Source: Lachnospiraceae bacterium
GTDB lineage: Bacteria; Bacillota; Clostridia; Lachnospirales; Lachnospiraceae
Assembly: GCA_017613435.1 (NCBI GenBank)
Contig: JAGADU010000067.1
Span: 1 to 58,524, forward strand
Direction: 5' to 3'
Length of the DNA: 58,524 bases
Part shown: in pieces, positions 8,012-16,658 of the stretch
Position numbering within the stretch: position 1 is the stretch's first letter
How the letters are laid out: every line of letters begins with the position of its first letter
Position numbers and translations under genes: made by a program
Notes under the pieces: model-generated
Databases searched by the model: none
The model's input: only the letters and a program-made list of their open reading frames with translations
What the model was told of the DNA's origin: nothing

Positions 8012-8887
8012 ATGATTATTAAAAGACTTAAAAGATTATTACTCTCAAACAAATTGAAATTCACCGTAGCCACGGTACTTATTTTATATATTTTAATCTT
8101 CTCGAATATTCCGACGGGCTTTTCCTATATTTTACACGCAAGCGATATATCGGGTGTCGATGAAGAGGGAAGATTTTTATATATGCACGGCCTCGAAGAC
8201 GAAGAAGTTTTTCCTTCGGGCGACTTTTCCGTGAATCGAAATTTCGAACCCGCGGATTTTGAGACCGAAATTCATAAAAATATATATTCTTTTGATTTAA
8301 ACGATGATTTTCTTATATTGGTCAACAAGGATCATCCTCTTTTAAAAGACGTTGACTGTGAACTGAAAAATTATAACGGCTTTGATGTGGACGAAAGAAT
8401 TTACGATTCTTTGCAGGAGATGATGAAGGATGCCAAAAACGACGGCATAAATCTTTTCATATCATCCGGATACAGAAATTACAATACGCAGTCGTATCTT
8501 TACGAGAAAAAGATAAATTATTTCAAAAGACTCGGTTATTCAAAAGAAGAAGCGATTGAAATTGCGTCAAAAAAAGTAACTCCGCCTCTTACAAGCGAAC
8601 ATGAAACGGGTCTTGCGGTCGATATTTTAAGTTACGGCCACGACATCATGGATCAGGAATTCGGAGAGAGTGAAGCAGGCGTCTGGCTTCGGGAGAATTG
8701 TTTTAAATACGGATTTATATTGCGTTATCCCATGGGAGCGGAAGATATCACCAAGATTCAGTACGAACCCTGGCATTTCAGATATGTCGGTAAAGACGCA
8801 GCCGAATTTATTTATATAAACAATCTTACATTCGAAGAATTCTATGAATTGATTCTCGAATACAACGAATCGGAAAAGACAAAATAA
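8012..8887 (+). CDS. VanY/M15B-family D-alanyl-D-alanine carboxypeptidase
   Basis: 291 residues with one N-terminal hydrophobic anchor (about residues 15-32) and an extracytoplasmic domain. The M15 zinc-peptidase motifs are complete: 'SGYRNYNTQ', 'SEHETGLAVD' with zinc ligands H197 and D204, and 'EPWHFRYVG' with catalytic E252 and ligand H255. Such enzymes trim the terminal D-Ala from peptidoglycan stem peptides and so limit D,D-crosslinking. The stop codon overlaps the ATG of tgt by one base, so the two are co-translated although their functions differ. A vancomycin-resistance role is not suggested, since no vanHAX-like genes are present. Confidence 0.92.
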   Translation: MIIKRLKRLLLSNKLKFTVATVLILYILIFSNIPTGFSYILHASDISGVDEEGRFLYMHGLEDEEVFPSGDFSVNRNFEPADFETEIHKNIYSFDLNDDFLILVNKDHPLLKDVDCELKNYNGFDVDERIYDSLQEMMKDAKNDGINLFISSGYRNYNTQSYLYEKKINYFKRLGYSKEEAIEIASKKVTPPLTSEHETGLAVDILSYGHDIMDQEFGESEAGVWLRENCFKYGFILRYPMGAEDITKIQYEPWHFRYVGKDAAEFIYINNLTFEEFYELILEYNESEKTK

Positions 8888-10029
8888 TGAGCGAAAGATT
8901 TACTGTATTAAAAAAAGAAGGATCTGCTAAGAGGGGGCGTTTTGAAACGGTGCACGGCACCATTGAAACGCCCGTCTTTATGAATGTGGGAACAGTAGCG
9001 GCGATTAAAGGTGCGGTATCGACCGAGGATCTCGAAAGAATAGGAACGCAGGTTCAGTTATCCAATACCTATCATCTTCATGTAAGACCCGGGGACGAAA
9101 AGATAAAAGCTCTCGGCGGTTTACATAAGTTCATGTCGTGGAACAAACCCATTTTGACCGATTCGGGCGGATTCCAGGTTTTTTCCCTTGCTTCTCTTCG
9201 GAAAATCAAAGAAGAAGGAGTGACCTTTTCTTCACATATCGACGGCAGAAAGATTTTCATGGGTCCCGAAGAAAGCATGAGAATACAATCGAATCTTGCT
9301 TCTACGATTGCGATGGCATTTGACGAATGTCCCAATTCAAAGGCTGAGAGAAAATACGTCGAAGAATCTGTTCAAAGAACCACCAGATGGCTTGAAAGAT
9401 GCAAAAAAGAGATGCAAAGACTTAATTCTCTCGATGATACGATTAATAAGGAACAATTGCTTTTTGGTATCAATCAGGGCGCGATTTTCCCCGATATTCG
9501 TATCGAACATGCAAAGATTATATCCGAAATGGATTTGCCGGGATACGCAATCGGCGGTCTTGCAGTAGGAGAAAGCCATGAAGAGATGTATGAAATAATC
9601 GAAAAGACAGTTCCTTATCTTCCTTCGAACAAACCGGTATATTTAATGGGTGTGGGAACTCCCGTTAATATTTTGGAAGCGGTCGAGAGAGGCGTGGATT
9701 TCTTTGACTGCGTTTATCCGTCGAGAAATGCAAGACATGCGCATTTATATACTTCATTCGGCAAAATCAATCTTATGAACGCAAAATACGAACTTGATGA
9801 TTCCCCGATAGAAGAAGGCTGCAAATGCCCGACCTGTCAGAGATATTCCAGAGCATATTTAAGACATCTTTTGAAAGCAAAAGAAATGCTTGGAATGAGA
9901 CTTTGCGTGCTTCATAACCTGTATTTTTACAATAATCTCATGACGGAAATAAGAAATGCTTTGGATGAAGGAAGATTTTCGGCGTTTAAAGCCGACATGA
10001 TTTCGAAAATGTCGGGGGAAGAGTGCTAA
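8887..10029 (+). CDS. tgt: tRNA-guanine transglycosylase
   Basis: A 380-residue TGT that swaps guanine at the wobble position of GUN anticodons for the queuosine precursor preQ1. The substrate-pocket block 'LTDSGGFQVFSL' carries the catalytic Asp. The C-terminal zinc site is seen as 'CKCPTC' plus a later Cys and His in 'LCVLHNLYFY'. The length is standard. The stop is followed by a 70-base gap and yajC; the tgt-yajC order is common across bacteria. No queuosine synthesis genes (queCDEF) lie in the window. Confidence 0.97.
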   Translation: MSERFTVLKKEGSAKRGRFETVHGTIETPVFMNVGTVAAIKGAVSTEDLERIGTQVQLSNTYHLHVRPGDEKIKALGGLHKFMSWNKPILTDSGGFQVFSLASLRKIKEEGVTFSSHIDGRKIFMGPEESMRIQSNLASTIAMAFDECPNSKAERKYVEESVQRTTRWLERCKKEMQRLNSLDDTINKEQLLFGINQGAIFPDIRIEHAKIISEMDLPGYAIGGLAVGESHEEMYEIIEKTVPYLPSNKPVYLMGVGTPVNILEAVERGVDFFDCVYPSRNARHAHLYTSFGKINLMNAKYELDDSPIEEGCKCPTCQRYSRAYLRHLLKAKEMLGMRLCVLHNLYFYNNLMTEIRNALDEGRFSAFKADMISKMSGEEC

Positions 10030-10099
10030 ATTTTCACTTGTATTATTGTAAAAAATCACTTATTGTTATATGTGTTGATTATTAAGGAGGCTTAATTTT

Positions 10100-10426
10100 A
10101 TGTATAATTTATTACTTGACGCCGCTGCCAATACTTCCGGCGGACTTTTGGGAGGCATCGGAATTTGGGGAACGGTAGCATATATTGCCGTTTTCGGCGT
10201 ATTTATCTATTTGGTTGTTGTCAGACCTCAGAAAAAAGAGCAAAAGAAAATTCAGGCTATGCTCTCAAGCATGGAAGTCGGCGACTCGGTTGTTACAACC
10301 AGCGGTTTTTACGGTGTTATTATTGATATAACGGATGAAGATGTTATTGTCGAATTCGGCAGCAACAAAAACTGCAGAATTCCCATGAAAAAATCCGCTA
10401 TAGCCCAGATTGAAAAGGCTGAATAG
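10100..10426 (+). CDS. yajC: Preprotein translocase subunit YajC
   Basis: A 108-residue protein with one N-terminal transmembrane helix (about residues 22-42), the junction 'VVVRPQKKEQKK', and a small cytoplasmic domain with the 'VGDSVVTTSGFYGVI' block diagnostic of YajC. It is an accessory to SecDF in protein export. A strong AAGGAGG site precedes the ATG. secDF is not in the window. Confidence 0.96.
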   Translation: MYNLLLDAAANTSGGLLGGIGIWGTVAYIAVFGVFIYLVVVRPQKKEQKKIQAMLSSMEVGDSVVTTSGFYGVIIDITDEDVIVEFGSNKNCRIPMKKSAIAQIEKAE

Positions 10427-10435
10427 GAGTTTTTT

Positions 10436-11860
10436 GTGAAAAGAATCGGTATAATTTTTATTACAATTATTTCGTTTCTTCTTATTTTATGTACGGGGTT
10501 GTATTTTTTCGGTGTTTATTATTTCAGACATTGGTTTGCGCCGAACACTTACATAAACGGCATCAATGTTTCGAATAAAAACTACCTTGTCTGCGATGAG
10601 ATTATTCAAAGTCAAATCGTAAAACACGATCTTGTCATCGAAGATGAAGACGGATCGCATATTTTTGTTGACGGCGATGAAATATACAAATACAACTATG
10701 ATGAAATCGACGAAGCCGTTAAGTATATCAAGGATTCGCAGAATCCTTATCTTTGGGTGCAGGGATTGTTCGTAAAGCACGAATACAATTATTATCCCAA
10801 AAGATATCTCGATGAAGAGAAGCTCTTTGAAATTGTTGCCGCTTCGACTCTCGGCGAAAAAGAAAAATACGACGAAAACAGAAAAGCCGAAATCGTTTAT
10901 TCCAAAGAAAAAGGCTACGAACTTGTCGACAAGACGCAAAATCTTCTTGACTGGGAACTTTGCGAAGAAATCGTAAAAGAAGCTTCGGTTAACGATTTGG
11001 GCTATGTAAATCTGTCGGAAGCGGGCGTTTACAAATCGATAGATGCCACCAGACAGTATATCGAATTAAACGAGACCTGGGCCAAACTCAACAAAACCAT
11101 CGATTTTGAAATGACTTACAAACTTGCCACGGGCGAGGATGTAATTGTTGATTCTTCTGTCGTTTCTCGCTTTGTCGCCCTCGATGATGACGGAAAGGTT
11201 ATTTTTGACGAAAACGACGAAGCCGTTCTTGATTCCGAAAAAATACTTGCCTATGTTCAGGAATTGTCCGACACGTACGACAATATGTACAAGGATAAGA
11301 AATTCAAAACCACAAGGGGCGATATCGTAAGCATTCCTTATACGAGATATACCACTTACGGAAGTCTTATGAATGTCAAAGCCGAAGCCGAGGAACTTGA
11401 AGAGATTATCAAATCACATAAAAGTCCCGGAGAGAGAGAACCTTTGTATATCAAAAAAGAAGACAGGGGTACTTTTAACAATAATTACGGCGGAACTTAC
11501 GTGGAAGTGGATATTACTGCTCAGCATATGTATTATTACGTAGAAAACGAGCTTGTTTTCGATACGGATGTTGTAACCGGTTGCAAATCCAACGGAAACA
11601 TGACACCCGATTGCGTATGTTATATCGTAAATAAAGCAAGAAACGTCACGCTTATTGGTCCCGGATACGAATCCTTTGTATATTATTGGATGTGCATTAC
11701 GAGTCAGATAGGTATTCATGACGCCACATGGAGAAGAACTTTCGGCGGGGAAATTTACCTTTACGGCGGTTCACACGGCTGTATAAATACACCGAAAGAC
11801 AAGATGAGCGAGCTGTTCTCCATGATGGAAATCGGAACTCCGGTTATAGTTCATCAATAG
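10436..11860 (+). CDS. Membrane-anchored L,D-transpeptidase (YkuD domain)
   Basis: 474 residues starting at GTG, with AGGAG seven bases upstream. There is a transmembrane anchor (about residues 5-25), then a roughly 300-residue region typical of the extracytoplasmic substrate-positioning domain (PG_binding_4-like) found before clostridial YkuD domains. The C-terminal YkuD domain has 'IGIHDATWR' and 'GSHGCINTPKDK', with the catalytic Cys at 449. It makes 3-3 crosslinks, or attaches groups, in peptidoglycan. Such enzymes resist most beta-lactams and use tetrapeptides, which the neighbouring VanY-like carboxypeptidase could supply. A terminator follows the gene. Confidence 0.93.
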   Translation: MKRIGIIFITIISFLLILCTGLYFFGVYYFRHWFAPNTYINGINVSNKNYLVCDEIIQSQIVKHDLVIEDEDGSHIFVDGDEIYKYNYDEIDEAVKYIKDSQNPYLWVQGLFVKHEYNYYPKRYLDEEKLFEIVAASTLGEKEKYDENRKAEIVYSKEKGYELVDKTQNLLDWELCEEIVKEASVNDLGYVNLSEAGVYKSIDATRQYIELNETWAKLNKTIDFEMTYKLATGEDVIVDSSVVSRFVALDDDGKVIFDENDEAVLDSEKILAYVQELSDTYDNMYKDKKFKTTRGDIVSIPYTRYTTYGSLMNVKAEAEELEEIIKSHKSPGEREPLYIKKEDRGTFNNNYGGTYVEVDITAQHMYYYVENELVFDTDVVTGCKSNGNMTPDCVCYIVNKARNVTLIGPGYESFVYYWMCITSQIGIHDATWRRTFGGEIYLYGGSHGCINTPKDKMSELFSMMEIGTPVIVHQ

Positions 11861-11876
11861 AAGATTTGATTTACAT

Positions 11877-11904
11877 AAAAACGCCGTTTGAATTCGGCGT
11901 TTTT
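11877..11904 (+). terminator. Rho-independent terminator after the L,D-transpeptidase gene
   Basis: Inverted repeat AAAAACGCCG (11877-11886) and CGGCGTTTTT (11895-11904) around an 8-base loop, with the T-run on the plus strand. It closes the tgt-yajC-transpeptidase unit. Confidence 0.88.
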
Positions 11905-11964
11905 ACTGTTTTTATTGGGTTTTTAAACTTTGTTATTTTTTTATCATTTTTTCGTTTTTTTCCA

Positions 11965-11993
11965 TTGACTTAATATTTTTATAAATGTAAAAT
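11965..11993 (+). promoter_or_regulatory. Promoter for serC-serA
   Basis: TTGACT (11965-11970) and TAAAAT (11988-11993) with an ideal 17-base spacer. The predicted start lies near 12000, giving a leader of about 65 bases. Confidence 0.75.
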
Positions 11994-12009
11994 AGTAAAA
12001 GTCAGTTTG

Positions 12010-12024
12010 TTTACCATAGGTAAA
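12010..12024 (+). promoter_or_regulatory. Palindromic operator candidate upstream of serC
   Basis: Perfect arms TTTACC (12010-12015) and GGTAAA (12019-12024) around ATA, placed about 10 bases after the predicted transcription start. The position suits a repressor roadblock. As RNA it would form only a short 3-base-loop hairpin without a T-run, so a DNA site is more likely. The regulator is unknown. Confidence 0.5.
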
Positions 12025-12067
12025 TCAATAATTATTATAATTTTTTTATATACCAGGAGGAAGTATC

Positions 12068-13168
12068 ATGTCCAGAGTTTACAATTTCTCTGCAGGTCCC
12101 GCTGTTTTACCTGAAGAAGTATTAAAAGAAGCAGCAGAAGAAATGCTCGATTATCAGGGCTCGGGTCAGTCCGTAATGGAAATGTCCCATCGTTCAAAAG
12201 TTTACGATAAGATCATTAAAGATGCCGAGGCAGATTTAAGAGAACTTATGAATATTCCCGATAATTACAAGGTTTTATTCCTTCAGGGCGGTGCTTCTCA
12301 GTTCTTCGCAGAAGTTCCCATGAATATGATGAAGAATAAAAAAGCAGGTTATATTCTTACAGGCCAGTGGGCTAAGAAAGCATTTGCGGAAGCAAAGATT
12401 TACGGTGAAGCCGTAGAACTTGCATCAAGTGCTGACAAGACTTTCTCTTATATTCCCGATTGTTCCGATCTTCCCATCACGGATGATATGGATTATGTTT
12501 ACATCTGCGAAAACAATACAATCTACGGAACCAAATTCAAAACTCTTCCCAACACAAAGGGAAAAGACCTTGTTGCAGACGTTTCTTCATGCTTCCTTTC
12601 GGAGCCTGTTGACGTAAGCAAATATGCCGTAATCTACGGCGGTGTTCAGAAGAACGTAGGCCCTGCAGGCTGCGTTATCGCAATCATCAGAGAAGACCTC
12701 ATTACAGATGAATGTCTTCCCGGAACACCCACCATGCTTAAGTGGAAAACTCAGGCTGACAATGATTCTTTATACAACACGCCTCCCTGCTATACGATTT
12801 ATATCTGCGGTAAGGTATTCAAATGGTTAAAGAAGATGGGCGGACTCCAGGCCATGAAGGAACTCAACGAAAAGAAGGCTAAGATTCTTTACGATTTCCT
12901 TGACGAATCCAAACTTTTTGTAGGTACCGTAAGAAAAGAAGACAGATCTTTAATGAACGTTCCTTTCGTCTGCGATATCGAAGATGCCGAAAAGAAGGCT
13001 GAAATCGAAGCCAAGTTCATCAAAGAATCCCAGGAAGCCGGCTTTGTTAACCTTAAAGGCCACAGAAGCGTCGGCGGCATGAGAGCTTCCATTTACAATG
13101 CAATGCCCATCGAAGGTGTTGAAAAGCTTGTTGAATTTATGAAGAAATTCGAGAAGGAGAATGCATAA
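12068..13168 (+). CDS. serC: Phosphoserine aminotransferase
   Basis: A 366-residue PLP enzyme that converts 3-phosphohydroxypyruvate to O-phosphoserine with glutamate. 'YNFSAGPAVLPEEVL' at the N-terminus and 'FLQGGASQFFAEVPMN' are hallmark SerC blocks. The PLP lysine is in 'YGGVQKNVGPAG', and the C-terminal 'GHRSVGGMRASIYNAMP' is intact. An exact AGGAGGAAG site precedes the ATG. It overlaps serA by one base and is transcribed from the promoter at 11965. The dephosphorylating enzyme SerB is not in the window. Confidence 0.97.
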   Translation: MSRVYNFSAGPAVLPEEVLKEAAEEMLDYQGSGQSVMEMSHRSKVYDKIIKDAEADLRELMNIPDNYKVLFLQGGASQFFAEVPMNMMKNKKAGYILTGQWAKKAFAEAKIYGEAVELASSADKTFSYIPDCSDLPITDDMDYVYICENNTIYGTKFKTLPNTKGKDLVADVSSCFLSEPVDVSKYAVIYGGVQKNVGPAGCVIAIIREDLITDECLPGTPTMLKWKTQADNDSLYNTPPCYTIYICGKVFKWLKKMGGLQAMKELNEKKAKILYDFLDESKLFVGTVRKEDRSLMNVPFVCDIEDAEKKAEIEAKFIKESQEAGFVNLKGHRSVGGMRASIYNAMPIEGVEKLVEFMKKFEKENA

Positions 13169-14331
13169 TGTTTAAGTATAATTGCCTTAATCCTATCGCT
13201 CAGGTAGGTCTTGATAATTTTGATGCCAATTATGTGGCAACAGATGATTTTGCTGATGCAGACGGCGTATTGGTAAGAAGTGCCGTAATGCATGACATGG
13301 AACTTTCAGATAAGCTTCTTTGCGTTGCAAGAGCGGGTGCCGGCGTAAACAACATTCCTCTTGATAAATGCGCAGAGAAAGGTATCGTTGTATTCAATAC
13401 ACCCGGTGCAAACGCAAACGGTGTTAAGGAACTCGTTATCGCAGGTATGCTTCTTGCAAGCCGTGATATCGTAGGCGGTATCGAATGGGTTAAAGAAAAC
13501 AAAGCCGACGAGAATATCGCAAAAACAGCCGAAAAAGCAAAAAAAGCTTTTGCAGGTACGGAAATCGAAGGCAAGAAACTCGGTGTTATCGGACTCGGAG
13601 CAATCGGTGTTAAAGTTGCAAACGCAGCCAAAGGCCTCGGAATGGAAGTTTACGGATATGATCCCTACCTTTCGATCAACGCCGCTTGGAGCTTAAGCCG
13701 TGACATCAAGCATGTTAACAGTCTTGATGAAATCTATGAGAACTGCGACTTTATTACAATTCACGTTCCCGCAATGGATTCTACAAAGAATTACATCAAT
13801 GCTGAAGCTTTTGCAAAGATGAAAGACGGAGTTATTATTCTTAACTTCGCACGTGACGTTCTTGTTGACGAATCCGCATTGCTTGAAGCCATCAAAGCGG
13901 GCAAGGTTCGCAAATACGTTTCGGATTTTGCAAATCCCAAAACAGCCGGTGTTGACGGATGCATCGTTATCCCTCACCTCGGAGCTTCGACCGAAGAATC
14001 CGAAGACAACTGTGCAAAGATGGCAGTTAAGGAAATGAAAGATTACCTTGAAAACGGTAATATCATAAATTCCGTTAACTATCCCAACTGTGACATGGGT
14101 ATCTGCTCACAGGCTGCAAGAGTTGCGATTTTCCATAAGAATATCGCTAATATGATTACTAAATTCACCGGTTTGTTCGGCGAACTTAACATCAATATTT
14201 CCGATATGACAAATAAGTCCAAGGGCGACTATGCTTACACTTTAATCGATTCCGAAAGTTCGGATCTTGACGATATCATCAAGAAACTCGAAGCTATCGA
14301 AGGCGTTTTCAGAGTAAGAAGAGTTAAATAA
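13168..14331 (+). CDS. serA: D-3-phosphoglycerate dehydrogenase with C-terminal ACT domain
   Basis: 387 residues. It oxidises 3-phosphoglycerate to phosphohydroxypyruvate, the step before SerC. The D-2-hydroxyacid dehydrogenase fold shows the active-site Arg in 'ARAGAGVNNIP', the Rossmann loop 'GVIGLGAIGVKVAN', and the catalytic His in 'VIPHLGASTEESEDN'. The usual 'ARG..VDE' block reads 'ARDVLVDE', as in many clostridial forms. The last 70 or so residues ('MITKFTGLFGELNINISDM...') form an ACT domain, which usually gives serine feedback control. It begins on the last base of the serC stop and ends at a terminator. Confidence 0.95.
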   Translation: MFKYNCLNPIAQVGLDNFDANYVATDDFADADGVLVRSAVMHDMELSDKLLCVARAGAGVNNIPLDKCAEKGIVVFNTPGANANGVKELVIAGMLLASRDIVGGIEWVKENKADENIAKTAEKAKKAFAGTEIEGKKLGVIGLGAIGVKVANAAKGLGMEVYGYDPYLSINAAWSLSRDIKHVNSLDEIYENCDFITIHVPAMDSTKNYINAEAFAKMKDGVIILNFARDVLVDESALLEAIKAGKVRKYVSDFANPKTAGVDGCIVIPHLGASTEESEDNCAKMAVKEMKDYLENGNIINSVNYPNCDMGICSQAARVAIFHKNIANMITKFTGLFGELNINISDMTNKSKGDYAYTLIDSESSDLDDIIKKLEAIEGVFRVRRVK

Positions 14332-14339
14332 TCATCCCG

Positions 14340-14372
14340 AAGGGCGGCAAATAAATTTTTGTCGCCCTTTTT
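14340..14372 (+). terminator. Terminator after serA
   Basis: Stem AAGGGCGGCAAA (14340-14351) pairs with TTTGTCGCCCTT (14358-14369) with one G-U pair and a short AT-rich loop, followed by a T-run. It separates the serine operon from rex. Confidence 0.85.
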
Positions 14373-14381
14373 TAAACATTT

Positions 14382-14410
14382 TTGATCTTTATAAATCTTT
14401 ATACTGTATT
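14382..14410 (+). promoter_or_regulatory. Weak candidate promoter region for rex
   Basis: TTGATC (14382-14387) followed 17 bases later by TGTATT (14405-14410); an overlapping TATACT at 14400-14405 is a better -10 but has no good -35. A promoter is expected here because a terminator lies just upstream. The exact choice is uncertain. Confidence 0.3.
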
Positions 14411-14433
14411 GTATTAACATTAAGGGGTTTGTT

Positions 14434-15066
14434 ATGCAGGAAAAAAACATATCTCAGGTCGTTATTTCCAGACTTCCGAGATATTTCAGATATTTGGGAG
14501 ATTTAAAGGATGAAGGAGTCGAAAGAATTTCTTCCGGCGAATTATCCAAGAGAATGAACGTGACCGCCTCCCAGATAAGACAGGATTTTAACCATTTCGG
14601 CGGATTCGGCCAGCAGGGTTACGGATACAATGTCAATTATCTTTACGAAGAAATCGGAAAAATCCTCGGTCTCGACAAAAAACACAATTTAATAATCGTC
14701 GGTGCGGGCAATCTCGGACAGGCTTTGGCCAATTATATGAATTTTGAAAAAAGAGGTTTTTTCGTAAAAGGCATCTTTGACTGCAAAGATGATATAATAG
14801 GTATGAAAGTCAGAGGAATGGAGGTAATGCATACTTCCAAACTGTCCGAATTCATCAAGGGAAACAACATCGATATCGCGGTTTTGACGCTTCCCAAGCA
14901 GGGAGCCACCGAAATAGTCAAAATTCTGGTTGAATGCAACATTTCCGGTATCTGGAATTTTGCTCATGTCGATTTGGATGTTCCGGAATCGATACATGTC
15001 GAAAACGTACATTTATCCGACAGCCTGATGAAGTTGTCTTTTAAGATTCACGATGACGAAAAATAA
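14434..15066 (+). CDS. rex: Redox-sensing transcriptional repressor Rex
   Basis: A 210-residue Rex. The N-terminal winged-helix block 'ISRLPRYFRYLGDL...' with 'ASQIRQDFNHFGGFGQQGYGYNV' is diagnostic. A Rossmann NADH-binding domain follows, with 'IIVGAGNLGQALANY' near residue 87. Rex represses fermentation and reductant-recycling genes until the NADH/NAD+ ratio rises. It heads a co-directional run with a coiled-coil protein and NAD(P)H-hydrate dehydratase; the latter also concerns nicotinamide nucleotides. The start ATG follows an AAGGGG site. Confidence 0.96.
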   Translation: MQEKNISQVVISRLPRYFRYLGDLKDEGVERISSGELSKRMNVTASQIRQDFNHFGGFGQQGYGYNVNYLYEEIGKILGLDKKHNLIIVGAGNLGQALANYMNFEKRGFFVKGIFDCKDDIIGMKVRGMEVMHTSKLSEFIKGNNIDIAVLTLPKQGATEIVKILVECNISGIWNFAHVDLDVPESIHVENVHLSDSLMKLSFKIHDDEK

Positions 15067-15081
15067 GAAGGGGGTATTTTT

Positions 15082-15690
15082 ATGTCAAGAAGTGATGATA
15101 TTTACAAACCGGCACTTGAGGGCAAGAAAATACCCGTTCTTTCGCTCGATCACAAATGGCACAGGCTGTTTACTCAAATCGACACGAATTCGGAAATAAA
15201 ACATCTTGAAAAAGAGTTAAACGAACTGTTAAAGAAACAGGGCAAAATCAATACGGAAACCAAAGAAATCAAATCTTTGAAAAACAAACTGATGGAAGAA
15301 ATCCGTTCATCAAGCATGGACGGGGATTCCGAAGATTTGAAAAAAATAGAAGAAAACAAAAAACTGGTCGAAGAATGCAATCAGAAACTCGAATCCTATC
15401 AGGACGAAGCGTTGGACCTTCCGGCTCAAATTAACGAAATTAATAAAAAATTGATGATTGCAACAATGGAAGTGTGTTATGATGATATAAAAGAAGGCAC
15501 CGAGGAGATAAACGAGATTTCCGAATGGATAGACGAGATTCGGGTCGAGTTAAAGAAAAAAGTAGTCAGAAAGCAGGAAAAGCAGAAGAGGATTCAGGAT
15601 TTGTACGCGTATATGCATGATATCTTCGGAGCCGACGTAATCGAGATTTTTGACATGAAATATAATCCTGATGAAAATAAGCTTCATTAA
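15082..15690 (+). CDS. Conserved coiled-coil protein of unknown function
   Basis: A 202-residue, highly charged soluble protein. The first 40 residues hold a conserved-looking block ('KIPVLSLDHKWHRLF'). The middle is a long heptad-rich coiled coil with two helical stretches broken near residues 75-85 and 110-120. The C-terminus is compact ('LYAYMHDIFGADVIEIFDMKY'). No signal peptide or membrane segment. The arrangement of two antiparallel helices with a small head is the only structural hint. It sits 15 bases after rex, with a GAAGGGGG site, and 2 bases before the hydrate dehydratase gene, so it is surely co-transcribed with them. I do not recognise a named family. Confidence 0.85.
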   Translation: MSRSDDIYKPALEGKKIPVLSLDHKWHRLFTQIDTNSEIKHLEKELNELLKKQGKINTETKEIKSLKNKLMEEIRSSSMDGDSEDLKKIEENKKLVEECNQKLESYQDEALDLPAQINEINKKLMIATMEVCYDDIKEGTEEINEISEWIDEIRVELKKKVVRKQEKQKRIQDLYAYMHDIFGADVIEIFDMKYNPDENKLH

Positions 15691-15692
15691 TC

Positions 15693-16658
15693 ATGAATTA
15701 TAATCCACATTTAAACAAACGTAACGAAAAGGGCAATAAAGGCACATTCGGACGCGTTCTTGTTATAGCAGGTAACGAGAGCATGTCCGGATGCGTCTTC
15801 TTTTGTAGTATGGCGGCTTTAAAAAGCGGCTGCGGTTCCGTTAATATCTTTACGGACAGAAACAATATCGAATCTCTTAAAGTGTTGATTCCCGAAGCCA
15901 TTTTTGAATGGTTTGACAATATCAAACACCCGGCATTTGACGATAACGACAGTTTCTTTAAAGACAAACTGGACAAACTTTTGAAAAAATGCGATTCGGT
16001 TGTAATCGGACCCGGACTCGGAATCAGGGAAGACACTTTGAAAATGACCGAATATGTTCTTAAAAATTTCGAAGGAAACATCATAGTCGATGCCGATTCA
16101 CTTAATTCCGTTTCCGTAAAATACAAATTTAAAGATATTTTGACCGACGATTTTAAAGCTGACGTCAATCATCCTTTGTACAATAAAGACAAGCAAAGAA
16201 CGGTTGTAATTACGCCCCATGTTCTCGAACTTGCGAGACTTTGCGGTCTTAAAGCCGAAGATGTAAAAAACAGGCTCGACGAACTTGCGCTTAAAATAGC
16301 TTCGGAATACGGAATTATCGCAGTTCTTAAGGATTCATCGACTAGAGTCAGCGACGGCGTCGATTTGTACACAAACAAATCAGGAAATTCTTCTCTTGCG
16401 ACGGCCGGTTCCGGAGACATCCTCGTAGGCATGATAGCGGCTCTTTTGATTAACGAGGAATATCCTTTCAGAGGAGTAAATACCGCGGTTTATCTTCACG
16501 GAAGATCCGGAGAATTTGCAGGCAAGGAAATAACGTCTTTCTGCGTTACCGCAAGAGATATTTTAAACAGCATGCCCAAAGCTTTCCAGGCTTTGAAAGT
16601 CGATGACAGAATATACAACAATTGCACTATTTTAGAGGTTATGAATGCCAGCAGATAA
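15693..16658 (+). CDS. nnrD: ADP/ATP-dependent NAD(P)H-hydrate dehydratase
   Basis: 321 residues of the ribokinase-like CARKD fold. It repairs S-NAD(P)HX, the hydrated and inactive form of NAD(P)H. Family blocks include 'KGTFGRVLVIAG', 'VVIGPGLG', 'IIVDADSLNSVS', 'VVITPHVLELARL' and 'LATAGSGDILVGMIAALL', the last with the catalytic Asp. The NAD(P)HX epimerase domain that is fused in YjeF/Nnr is absent, so this is the stand-alone dehydratase. The acyl-carrier-protein synthase acpS, a frequent neighbour, is not here. The 3' end overlaps the next gene by 14 bases. Confidence 0.92.
   Translation: MNYNPHLNKRNEKGNKGTFGRVLVIAGNESMSGCVFFCSMAALKSGCGSVNIFTDRNNIESLKVLIPEAIFEWFDNIKHPAFDDNDSFFKDKLDKLLKKCDSVVIGPGLGIREDTLKMTEYVLKNFEGNIIVDADSLNSVSVKYKFKDILTDDFKADVNHPLYNKDKQRTVVITPHVLELARLCGLKAEDVKNRLDELALKIASEYGIIAVLKDSSTRVSDGVDLYTNKSGNSSLATAGSGDILVGMIAALLINEEYPFRGVNTAVYLHGRSGEFAGKEITSFCVTARDILNSMPKAFQALKVDDRIYNNCTILEVMNASR

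Noticed and set aside
11728..11973. 81-codon plus-strand frame covering the end of the L,D-transpeptidase gene and its terminator
   Set aside because: It starts inside the YkuD domain, runs through the terminator hairpin, and has no ribosome site.
14405..14424. Possible Rex autoregulation site before rex
   Set aside because: TTGTATTAACATTAA contains one TTAACA half-site, but the partner half does not match the usual TTGTTAA-N4-TTAACAA pattern.
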